From: Prorocentrum cordatum
Taxonomy: Eukaryota; Sar; Dinophyceae; Prorocentrales; Prorocentraceae
Reading direction: 5' to 3'
DNA: 56,801 nucleotides
Assembly: GCA_963575745.1 (NCBI GenBank)
Contig: CAUYUJ010017654.1
Span: 172,285-229,085 of the forward strand
Below are positions 1 to 10,811 of this stretch, piece by piece. Numbering within the stretch: position 1 is the first letter of the stretch; every line of letters begins with the position of its first letter. The notes beneath the pieces are model-generated. The model worked only from the letters and a program-made list of their open reading frames with translations, made no database searches and had not been told where the DNA came from. Position numbers and translations under genes: made by a program.

Positions 1-1380
1 ACCTTGGCAACGAGCTTTGCGCGTACGCTCTTGTATAGGCTGCTGCATTCGATTAGTCAGCAGCACCCAGCTGTGCACGTTCGGAACGTAGTGGACGATG
101 TCCACGTGCAGGCGCTAGGCTCCGAGGCGTTCGTGACCAAGGAGCTTGGGGATGTCGGTGTAAAAATGACCAAAGGCTTCCGTCGTCTTGAACTGGTCTT
201 GGCGGACCACAAGAGCCACTTCATTGCATCCTCTGCCCGACTTGCCAAGGGTCTTGAGCATCGATGGCAGGGCCTCCGCTTCTCCAGGAAAGGGGTGGTC
301 CGCAGCCTGGGATCGGATGCTACGTGTGCTAGGAGGCGTCGCAACCCCACCTGTAAGTCCCGTCTGCTCAAGGGGGCCAAGAGGAGCTGGAGACTTAGGC
401 GCCTCAGAGGAACTGCGGCCATTCATCGGGTACAGCGTGCTGGGCCACAAGCGACGGCTCTATGGGGCGCTCCTGTCACTGGGCTCACTGGTGCTCAACT
501 TCGAGGCCTTCGGCGAGGAGCCCTGAATAGCCTTCACAAGGTGAAGGGCACGGCCTCATTGGGGCTCCGTCTACACTCGTCTGCAGCTGGTTTAAAGATG
601 GACCCCATGGTCCTGTACCATAGCCAGGTTGTGCTTTTTTGGGCTCAGGCCCTCTGGGACGGGAGACCCTCTCTCCAGCTCCTCCAGCAGGCGCTTCGTG
701 GGGCTTTGGAAGAGCTACAAGCTGCCAAGTTCGCGTGGACTGTCGTGAAATCCCCAGCCCATGTGTTTGTACAGACGGTCAGGGCCCTAGGCTGGCAGGT
801 GATTGATGCCAAGACCCTCCTCTCGGAACGGGGGGCCACCATCGATCTGTTAGCGCTAGCCCCGACGCAGGTTGCTGCTCTGGCCAGGGTCTCTGCCGCC
901 TATGTTTCAGATGTTATCGCCCTGGGCAGCAGGTCGTCCTCCCAGGTCTGGCTAAGGCCGATTTTCTGGGGCCCCATCAGAGAGGCCATCGAAGGACCGT
1001 GCAGGTGCCTGTGGACGCCTCACCATCAGGAGGCGGTGCGTAGCCTGCTGTCGCAATGTCACTGGACCCAGGCCCGACTGCATGCCCACGGGCTGGCGGA
1101 GTCGCCACTCTGTAAGTTATGTAGACGTGCGCCAGGCACGCTGTTCCATCGTAGGTTTTGTTGCGACGCGTTCGAGGGTGATCGCCGCGCGTCCCTTGAC
1201 CCTTCGGTGCGCCAGCAGGCGCGGCAGCTTGAGGAATGGTGTCAGGACCTTGAGAAGGCTGCCGCTGGCATATTCCCCGCCCCTCTTGAGCTCGTCCCAC
1301 CCCCGTTGCATTGCGGTCAGGCCCACATTGTTTGGGTCAATCGGCCAGCCAGCGGGGCCCTCTCGGGGAATATTTTTTTC
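1..1380 (+). CDS. Reverse transcriptase, C-terminal part (partial, 5' end outside window)
   Basis: This open frame would copy element RNA into DNA. Near its beginning (bases 88-99) it reads V-V-D-D, fitting the catalytic Y/F-x-D-D motif C of the palm, with the first residue substituted. An Arg-rich stretch follows (about 315-420), then the thumb and connector region typical of dinoflagellate LINEs. At about 1108-1170 a Cys-x2-Cys, His, Cys-Cys cluster resembles the zinc-knuckle linker found just before RNase H in such elements. The frame stays open to 1407, but true coding should leave it at the T7 run at 1373-1379, because the RNase H catalytic motif continues in the next frame. There is no initiator; the protein enters from upstream of the window. 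Confidence 0.7.
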
Positions 1381-2671
1381 CGACGGCTCCGCCATGGACC
1401 CGACTGACCCCCTGCTCTCGCGGGCTGGTTGGGGCCTCGCTCAGGTGGACGACGACGGTGGTTTCGTTTCGGGGTGTTACGGGGCGGTGCCGTACGAGCA
1501 AGGCCCCTTCCAGACAGCGCGAGACGGGGAAGATTTCGCCATCATGTTGGCAGCCGCAGGGTGTGTGGACACACTCAGTGAGCATCGTTTCTTCATAGAT
1601 TGTGCTGCCACGGTCGCGGCCTTTCAAGACCCGATCGGATCGGTGGAGGCAGGATCCCGCAGTGCGCACCTGTGGAGCCGCGTCCATTCAGTTTATGACG
1701 CAGGCCCGCCCTCGGTCACCAAGGTGAAGGCCCACTGCTCTTGGGGAGATGTCGATGCGGGCCGCACCACCACGTTCTGTAAGCTCGGCTCGGACCGAGC
1801 AGACGAGCTCGCCAAGAAAGGGGCCCAGCTCCACCCGGCCACGAGTGAGGCCAAGAAGCAGATTCGGGCCCTCAGCTCCTTTGTCACTCAGGTGCTGCGC
1901 TGGGCGGGAGAGCAAGAGGTCCATATGGCGGAGCGAGGCATCCGCGACTCGGACCCCCTCCCTGACAAGGCCCAGCGGCAGGCGGCCAAGGTTGAACGTC
2001 TGGCTCGAGGTGAGGACCCTTCCCAGCAGCTCTCGCTCCCGAGGCTCCGAATCGCCACCGATGCCTTCCTGTGGGCTGAAGAGACCCCTGAGCTGGGCAT
2101 GTTGATGCGTCTCACCCAACACGCTCTTGCCTGTGCACGTGTCTTCGGTCCCGATGGATTGCCGATCTTGGGAGGGTCCACTGTTTTATTTTGCACCTGT
2201 TGTGGTGCGTATTCGTGGGGAGGAGCCAAGAATCTATGCCAGGACTGCTCGCCCACGATGATCACTGTGGCGCTCAGGCGCCAGCGGAACCGAGCTGCGA
2301 AGGGGCAGTTCCCGTCCTGGGCCCCCCAATATACGGGTTGGTCGATAGGGCCCCCACGCACGCCTTCACTGCCAGAACTGGCGGCGGTCGCCTGCCTTGG
2401 ACTTCGAGGAGCAGGCGCGACCCTCCTCCAGCCTGCTGGGCCAGGTAGTGACGGGGAGGCGGCGGTGGAGGGGGTTTGGGGGGAAAAGTGGACGGCCCAG
2501 CAGCTGAGCGCTAGGTTCGGTTTCACCCCATCTGAATTAAATGCGTGTGCGGACCGTCTCCAGGCCGACCTGGAGGCGGCGAAGGGCCGAAAGAGGCCTC
2601 AGGGGGCTCCAGGAGGCCCCTTTCAGGATCCCTCGGATTTCTGGGCCGAACCCGTGCCCGTTCCTTGGTGA
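1376..2671 (+). CDS. RNase H domain and Cys-rich tail of the LINE polyprotein
   Basis: This part would remove element RNA from the RNA:DNA hybrid. All expected RNase H residues can be placed: Asp in SDGSA (codon 1382-1384), Glu at 1529-1531 within a T-A-R-x-x-E pattern, Asp at 1598-1600, the KAH histidine at 1733-1735, and the last Asp at 1802-1804 in a G-S-D-R-A-D-E-L-A-K-K context. Beyond it (about 2190-2265) there is Cys-x-Cys-Cys then Cys-x2-Cys, a C-terminal zinc-binding cluster common to this element class. The catalytic set is complete, so loss of function, if any, comes only from the upstream frameshift. The open frame reaches back to 1082, but bases 1082-1375 are the shadow of the RT frame. 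Confidence 0.75.
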   Translation, partial: FSDGSAMDPTDPLLSRAGWGLAQVDDDGGFVSGCYGAVPYEQGPFQTARDGEDFAIMLAAAGCVDTLSEHRFFIDCAATVAAFQDPIGSVEAGSRSAHLWSRVHSVYDAGPPSVTKVKAHCSWGDVDAGRTTTFCKLGSDRADELAKKGAQLHPATSEAKKQIRALSSFVTQVLRWAGEQEVHMAERGIRDSDPLPDKAQRQAAKVERLARGEDPSQQLSLPRLRIATDAFLWAEETPELGMLMRLTQHALACARVFGPDGLPILGGSTVLFCTCCGAYSWGGAKNLCQDCSPTMITVALRRQRNRAAKGQFPSWAPQYTGWSIGPPRTPSLPELAAVACLGLRGAGATLLQPAGPGSDGEAAVEGVWGEKWTAQQLSARFGFTPSELNACADRLQADLEAAKGRKRPQGAPGGPFQDPSDFWAEPVPVPW

Positions 2672-4793
<2,122 letters not shown>

Positions 4794-5335
4794 GGGGCGC
4801 GGGGGGACATAGGCCAACGGGGCCCCAACACGTCCGACGAGGTGAGCTTTGAGCGACGCAGCGACGTCCACGTCCTCAGCTGCAGTCGTTTTCGTAGAGC
4901 GAGCTGATCCCCCCCCCTCTTCCCTCGGCCTTCCCTCTCTCAGGCGCTGAGCGTCAAAGGGGCGATCATCATCGAGCAGCCTTCCGCCAGCTTCATGTTC
5001 CGCTACAAGCCGCCCTTGCAGAGGTTGGCATCGCACCTCGGGCGGGGTGGGGCCAGGAAAAGAAGGGGTCAGGAGGGGCGGCGGGTGCATTGCATTGACT
5101 TCGCGAGAAAAGAGAAGTGGCGTCGGATAGCGGAATGATGGGAGGGGCCGAGTGGAGGAGAAGCGACGACGTGGGCCCTCGATCGCCTTAGGTATGAGTT
5201 CAAGAAGGTACCCTTCGCTATGTGTGGCTTCGGGCACGACGCTATCAAGCCGACGCGCTTGATGATGAAATGCTTCGAGTCCGATTGGTCCGGCAAGTTC
5301 GACGCCGACGCTAGAGGCCTGGCGAAGATTGTGCG
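4794..5335 (+). CDS. Split gene fragment, three exons, dinoflagellate-type unknown protein
   Basis: Three short exons can be joined in phase. Exon a is 4794-4841 (acceptor CAG|G, donor GAG|GTGAGC). Exon b is 4944-5023 (after a pyrimidine tract and CAG|G; donor AG|GTTGGC). Exon c starts at 5192 (TTAG|G) and its first base completes the Arg codon split by exon b. Exon c runs to roughly 5335 and its donor may lie at the start of the GT microsatellite. Exon b encodes an I-I-I-E-Q-P core followed by a short helix-like piece; exon c has a G-F-G-H-D-A-I-K-P-T segment. I recall a large unnamed dinoflagellate protein family with an E-Q-P motif and a following K-P-T motif, but cannot assign a function. 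Neither the 5' start nor the 3' end was found, so it may be a gene remnant. Confidence 0.45.
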
Positions 5336-5374
5336 CAGGGCCACTTGCGTCTTCTGGTCTGCTCCTTGTAGCTT

Positions 5375-5385
5375 GTGTGTGTGTG

Positions 5386-5459
<74 letters not shown>

Positions 5460-5542
5460 GTGTGTGTGTTGCGTGCGTGTGTGTGTGTGTGTGTGTGTGC
5501 GTGTGTGTGGGCGTGTGCGTGTCGTGGCGTGTGTGGGTGTGG

Positions 5543-5573
<31 letters not shown>

Positions 5574-5695
5574 GTGTGTGTGTGTGTGTGTGTGGTGTGT
5601 GTGTGGTGGTGGTGGTGTGGTGTGTGGTGGTGGTGGTGGTTGTGGTGGTGGTGTGGTGTGGTGGTGGGTGGTGGTGGTGGTGGTGTGTGGTGGGG
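5375..5695. repeat. GT/GGT compound microsatellite
   Basis: A long (GT)n block from about 5375 grades into GTGTGC, GTGGGTGT and finally GGT-rich units ending near 5695. It directly follows exon c of the fragment above and is probably intronic. Alternating purine-pyrimidine GT is a potential Z-DNA former. Open frames across it on both strands are products of the repeat. Confidence 0.9.
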
Positions 5696-6952
5696 GGGCA
5701 GGGGCGGGGGGGGGTCGTTTTCCTGCTTTCGCCAAGCGCCAGGCGAGGCAGGTGGGGCTGCAGAGCGCAGACGCCGCCTCTCAAGGCGCGGGGTCGGCGA
5801 TCGTGGAATATCAGCATGCGCGAGCTTGGGGTGAGGGGAGAGCGGCGCCCACCCTAAGCGCGGGCTCGGGCAGGTCGGCTGGCGACCTGGATGGCTACTC
5901 CGCGACGCGCCCCTGGGGGCCATGCGCTCTGCAGGGGCGTCGGGGGAAGGTGCGAGGCAAAGCCTGCGCGCGCTGTGGGTAGAGGCTGCAGACTGGCAGA
6001 CGGAGGAGTCTGGAGTGGGGGGATGAGTGAAGGATGATATGAAGGAGTTGGGCGGAGGAGGGTAAAGGATCCAAGGTGGGGATCTCTGTTCATACCCTTG
6101 CTAGCTGTCTGCCCTCTCCTGCAATTGCCATGCCCGGCTCCAAAGAATAATAGGCCGACCTTCCCTGCGTGCCGTCGCTCGCTGCGACTCTGTTCCTTCC
6201 CCCTTCTCCCTTCCGACTCATTGCTGTCACTTCCTTCCTCGTCTTGGATGTTGTGAGCGGCTAGCCACTCATCAGCGGAGCTTATCTTCCGCAACGCGCT
6301 TCGCACTGTGACGTCAGTGGTGCTTCGTGCATGGCATTGTTGTTGTCGTGCGCGCGATTGCCTCTCGCCTTGGTCCAGGATGATGCTGGACATGATATTT
6401 TGAAACCGGCTCGGTAGATCTGATTCTGCTGAATAGCCTAGTCTTGCGCGGGTAGGTGCAGCCACGCCCCTCCTCCACTCCATCAGCGTTGTTTGCCGAG
6501 CGAGCGAGCGCTTCGAATGATGAGCGCGCATGCCGTGTCTTCTCTATGGCGCGCGCTCGGGCGCACGTCGGCACGTCGATGTCGGTGAGCGCGGAGCGGC
6601 AACTGCATGTGATCACGATGCGTTGTTTGTCGATCAAGTATACTCGCTCCGTCAGTTATCCTTCCATGTCTTCGTAGTGGTGGGGCCCGGCGCGGGCCGA
6701 GTGACCCAGGCCGAGCATCGGCAATGCTTAGCGCGCGATTCATTGTTAGGGGCGCAGAGCGAGAAAGCCGCCGGGCAAGTCGGCCTCGCTTTGCTTTTTC
6801 CATTGGGGGCCAGCAAGGCCGCAAGGCCGCCGAGGCCAGTTTCCCCCCGTCGTGCGGGGAGCGCTGCTGCAGGGGAGAGCAGGGGCGAATTTCCCGCCGC
6901 GCTCAGACGACAACGGCCTCGAGATGCGAGCGAGAGACTGCGACGGAGAGAA

Positions 6953-7034
6953 AGGGAGAGAGAGAGAGAGATATATAGAGAGAGAGAGAGAGAGAAATAC
7001 AGAAAGAGAGAGAGAGAGAGACAGAGAGAGAGAG
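6953..7034. repeat. GA microsatellite
   Basis: An imperfect (GA)n tract interrupted by ATATATAG and AAATACAGAAAG units lies between unique sequences. Confidence 0.85.
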
Positions 7035-7582
7035 ATAATCAAACAACACCATCAGCGCACCGTAATGTTAGTAGCAATGGAGGTAACCCAACAGAGGATG
7101 TGAACAGAGGGGTGGCCTAGGAATCGGGATCGAGACGGCAACTTGGGTGCGTTGCAATGTACAGTATGGTGTAATGACAGCATGGCGCACTGTGAATGAT
7201 TAGGAGGCGGAGTAATGTGAGGGGGGGGGGGGGGCGGGGGGATGCGGAGGGGGATGAGAGGAATGAGGAGAGGGGGGAGAACGAGGAAGGAGAAGAGTGA
7301 TAATAAGAGCGAGGATACATGAACATGTGCAGGAAGATGTGGTAGAGGAGAATACTAAGGACAAGAAGAAGGACGCGGGGGAAGAGAAGAGGGAGGAGCG
7401 GATGAGGTGTTGCTCACCTGTGCGGTCAGCCTTTCTGCAACTGCACTTGCCCTTCCCCCCGGTGCGTGCCTGCGTTGCTGCGTCGCGCGAGGTGAGCTCC
7501 AACGCCCTCGCCATCTTCGGCGAGCTCGGCGAGAACTCGCGCAGTTCTTCCAGGGCCCCTGCCGCCTCCGCGGGCTCCCTGC

Positions 7583-7584
<2 letters not shown>

Positions 7585-7621
<37 letters not shown>
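7585..7621. repeat. GT microsatellite
   Basis: A pure (GT)n run of about 18 units ends in a run of G. Confidence 0.9.
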
Positions 7622-7623
<2 letters not shown>

Positions 7624-8502
7624 GGGGCGTCGGCAAAATGGAAAATGCTGTGATCAACGTCTGGCTGCGCCAATCCAAGGCCCGCCGTCGCATGAGCTCG
7701 TTTTTGCAGCCTGATGGCCATGCTTGGTAACCCTGCGTGGGATTCAGCGCGATGTTGCCTGCGACTCCGAACGGCTCGAGTCCGGCAAAATGCTTGATGG
7801 GGATGGGGTGGGCGCGGTGGGCGTTCGAAGGATTAAAGGAAACAAGTGTTTCCACGTGCGACCAATCTTCCAGAAGACCCCGCCGCCTTGGAATCGAGCG
7901 CCCCGGGCTTCAATGCCCTGATGTCCCCGCCCGCTGGCCGACAGAAGGCCTCATGGCCCCATCGCCCTCACGATCGCGCAATGCGAATGCTGCATTTGTC
8001 GGCCCTGTCTTTCGCGGGGGTAGCGGGCGAAACTGCGCTATGAAACCATCTTCTCAATTGTTGGGCCACGAATCGCCGAGCCACGCGTGCATGGCTATGT
8101 GCCGTGACGCTCGTGCGATGTACGTGCGATGTTCGGCGCCCCTTCAGGGCGTTCTTGCATCGGAAATCGCGCGATCACAGCTAGGTCGCAGCATCGATTG
8201 AGCACTCTGCCATGTATGCCTACGCGCATGCGCGCCCGCGCTGCAAATGAGCGGGCATGTGTCAGGGCCGTGCACAACAGCAGCGCCCGCCCCGATGCCC
8301 CAATGCCCGCGGGCAGGGGCACTTGATTGGCAATGGGAATTCGCGAGGCGCTCTTGCTCTGTGGCCGCCGAGAAACCACGATGCCAGGCCAAAGGTGGCC
8401 GCCGTCCCGTTTCCAAGCACGGGGCCTTTTCGGCGCGAAGGATGGCGGCGCAGGCCGCGCTCAAAAAGAGACAGTTGCGCGCGGGGGATTGAGAAGTATA
8501 GA

Positions 8503-10401
8503 ATGGAAGTCGCAGATATAATCAGAGAGCGAGGAATATGCATGCCCCCGCGCCCCTGCCCCCGAGGGGCCATGCCGCCGCGGAAGGGCGCTTTCGTGGA
8601 GGACATCGCGCAGGTTGCCCGCGACCGAAACATGGGCAGGGACCTGGCAGCGGGTTCGGTGCGCTACATAGACGCAGCAGCCATGGTCTTGTTCGGCCAT
8701 GGCATGGACAGCGACGCCGCCCCCCACATGTCCATCGGGGAGACTTCCAATATGATCAAGAAGTTTGTTGCTGAATTGCCTGCCGCAGATGGTGCGCCCT
8801 ACTTCAATGGCGACGGCAAGTTTGCATTGGCGTTGCTCCCCCGCGTGTTCGGGGAGTTCTGCAACCTTGATGTCAATTCTGGCGTTATCGCCGCCATGTG
8901 CGCTGCCGTGCCGCCGCCGCGGAAGTACGCGCGGCGACTTGGGGCGCAGTCGCCTGGTGGCCGTCAGCAGCGGGGCGCGGGGGGGCTGTTTGGCCCGATG
9001 CCAGCTGATGTTGCGGCCGCCCGCGGGGCGAGCGGCGCGCTGCCCGCAGCTGGAGGACGTGGCGCGCTGGGGGACAGGCACGGTGGCGATGATGACTCCG
9101 CAGGTGGCGCTGAGTTGGGGCCCGCCCGGGCCATTGGACAGCAACGCGGGGTTGCCCTCGCCGCGGTGCCGCATGATGGCGCCGCGGCGCCAAGCCAATC
9201 GCCTTTGGCACTGGCACCGCGCGACTACAGCAGCCTGGATAGGCCAGATATGGTCGTTGCCTTGCACGCAGAGGACGTGATCATCGAACAGTCGGCCGCC
9301 CAGCTACGCCAGTCCGCTATTGACCTGAGAAACATGCAAAGATCGAGTGACACTTGGAAGGGCAAGGCGCTGGCCTTGAGGGCGGAGAAAGAGATACTTC
9401 AGATGGAGCAGAGCGCCCTCGTCGCTGCGGTCCGCTACCGATCGGGCGCGCGGGCTCACGTCTCCATTCAAGGCGTCTACGCGCTAGCCCTCCGCAGGGA
9501 CATGGGGCACGCTGGTGGGAGGCTGACGGCCGCCATGGTTGCAGGCGACGGCCTCCACGGCGAGGTCCGCGATCCTCGCGCGGTCTGGCGCTGCGAGCAC
9601 CGAGCCGCAGCAATCGTGAGGATGTTGGCGGAGGAGGTTGCCCGCGGGGGCGCATTGCCCGCCGCTGAAATCTTCGCGATTCGCTGCGACGCCACGAATC
9701 AGGAAACGATTGAGAAGGCGAAGGTGCACATGCCCCTGCTCGACGTCGCGCGCGCAGACTCGCCCCCAGCGCCCCCCGAGGAAGGCAGGGGCTTCAGCTC
9801 GCGCGTGGCCAGGAAGAGCGTACCAGGCGACATTCAGAAAGTGTACCTTGGAACGGCGCAGGAGACCTACAGCATGGCGGTCGCCGAAATGACGTCGGTG
9901 GGCTTCCCCGCGTGGGAAGAGAGGGCGCGCGCGAGGCAGGGCGCGGACGCCACGCCTGGACTATTGACATACATTTTCGGCGTGGACGCGGGGCCAGACA
10001 ACGTGGGAATGGCCCCGCTCCTCAGGGCTAGTCTGTCGGCGGCGCCCACTGTGAGCTTCCTGATAACCTTCTGTTTTGCACACCAGTTCCACCTGATCGT
10101 GCAAAATGCCACGTGCTTTTTTGAAGAGTTCGTTTGGGAAGACCCAGGGTTGCAGATCGTGCCGGCGCCTGCCAGTGGGGCCGACGCGCCAGTTCAAGCT
10201 GGCGGCGCAGTGCCGAGCGGCCCGAAGTACTGGTCCAGATGCGCGACAGTCGCCAACGTCTGGCGTTCACCAGGCGTAGCACAGAAGCTGCGGAACGCTG
10301 CCGATGGATTGTTCGACGCAGCGGCGTCGGCCGCGCACTTCAGCAACATGCCGGGCCGCCCTCTCCGCGGGAGGTGGGGGCGCATTGATTCAATTGAATA
10401 A
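8503..10401 (+). CDS. N-terminal and central part of the transposase-like protein
   Basis: The ATG at 8503 is chosen because an AG lies three bases before it and the residues after it are non-repetitive; the frame is open further 5' (from 8257) but that part is low-quality sequence. Residues 1-130 are unique. About 145-240 is Ala/Gly-rich and looks disordered. About 255-310 is charged and probably coiled-coil. The last third holds an Asp-Ala-Gly-x-Asp-Asn motif near 9990 and Cys-Phe-Ala-His-Gln-Phe-His-Leu near 10075-10098, the sort of D...CxxH pattern seen in hAT-like transposases. It ends at an in-frame TAA, after which the same frame continues with similar composition. Confidence 0.45.
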   Translation: MEVADIIRERGICMPPRPCPRGAMPPRKGAFVEDIAQVARDRNMGRDLAAGSVRYIDAAAMVLFGHGMDSDAAPHMSIGETSNMIKKFVAELPAADGAPYFNGDGKFALALLPRVFGEFCNLDVNSGVIAAMCAAVPPPRKYARRLGAQSPGGRQQRGAGGLFGPMPADVAAARGASGALPAAGGRGALGDRHGGDDDSAGGAELGPARAIGQQRGVALAAVPHDGAAAPSQSPLALAPRDYSSLDRPDMVVALHAEDVIIEQSAAQLRQSAIDLRNMQRSSDTWKGKALALRAEKEILQMEQSALVAAVRYRSGARAHVSIQGVYALALRRDMGHAGGRLTAAMVAGDGLHGEVRDPRAVWRCEHRAAAIVRMLAEEVARGGALPAAEIFAIRCDATNQETIEKAKVHMPLLDVARADSPPAPPEEGRGFSSRVARKSVPGDIQKVYLGTAQETYSMAVAEMTSVGFPAWEERARARQGADATPGLLTYIFGVDAGPDNVGMAPLLRASLSAAPTVSFLITFCFAHQFHLIVQNATCFFEEFVWEDPGLQIVPAPASGADAPVQAGGAVPSGPKYWSRCATVANVWRSPGVAQKLRNAADGLFDAAASAAHFSNMPGRPLRGRWGRIDSIE

Positions 10402-10811
10402 GTGTTGGTTCGCGGCCGCGCAGTCTTGGGGCCAGTCTTCAGCGCCGTCTTCCAGAACGTTGTTGAGAGGAAGCGCAAGGCGCCGCGCGTCGGCACAGAG
10501 GAGGATGAGCGGTTCAAGACTGACCAGAAAAACTACCGCTACACCGCTGTGACGAGCGTTAATGACCAGGCGTTCTTGGCCACTGTAGTTATTGCCAACG
10601 TAGCCAAGCGCCCGCTCATGGGTTTCTATCATTGGCTCCAGAAGCGGGTGAAGGACCCGATGGCAATCCAACCGCAGTCTTCTATCATCGCCCCCTGGTC
10701 ATGCCTTGCTTCCCCCACCGCCACCCCCAGATCTCCGCCGCTCCCTGCTGCGGTCACGCGAGCGCCGTCTGATGGGGCAACATCGCCCGACAATCGTCCC
10801 CAACGGTCGCG

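Larger units (their letters stand above)
1..2671 (+). mobile_element. Non-LTR (LINE-type) retrotransposon, 3' portion
   Basis: The window opens inside a reverse transcriptase and continues through RNase H to a stop at 2671, which is the 3' half of a LINE-type element. The 5' part (endonuclease and most of the RT palm) lies outside the window. The two halves are in different frames, joined at a run of seven T (1373-1379), so this copy is either dead or carries a one-base sequence error. The arrangement RT, Cys-rich linker, RNase H, Cys-rich tail is common in dinoflagellate genomes. No poly(A) tail or target duplication was identified after the stop. Confidence 0.75.
5696..8502. other. Gene-less stretch with simple repeats
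   Basis: I see no supported gene. Contents are unique GC-rich DNA (5740-6950), a GA-rich microsatellite (6953-7034), a G-run region (7219-7240), a GT microsatellite (7585-7621) and unique DNA up to the transposase-like gene. Some short spans such as 5744-5870 have plausible AG acceptors, but no continuous reading could be defended. Confidence 0.5.
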
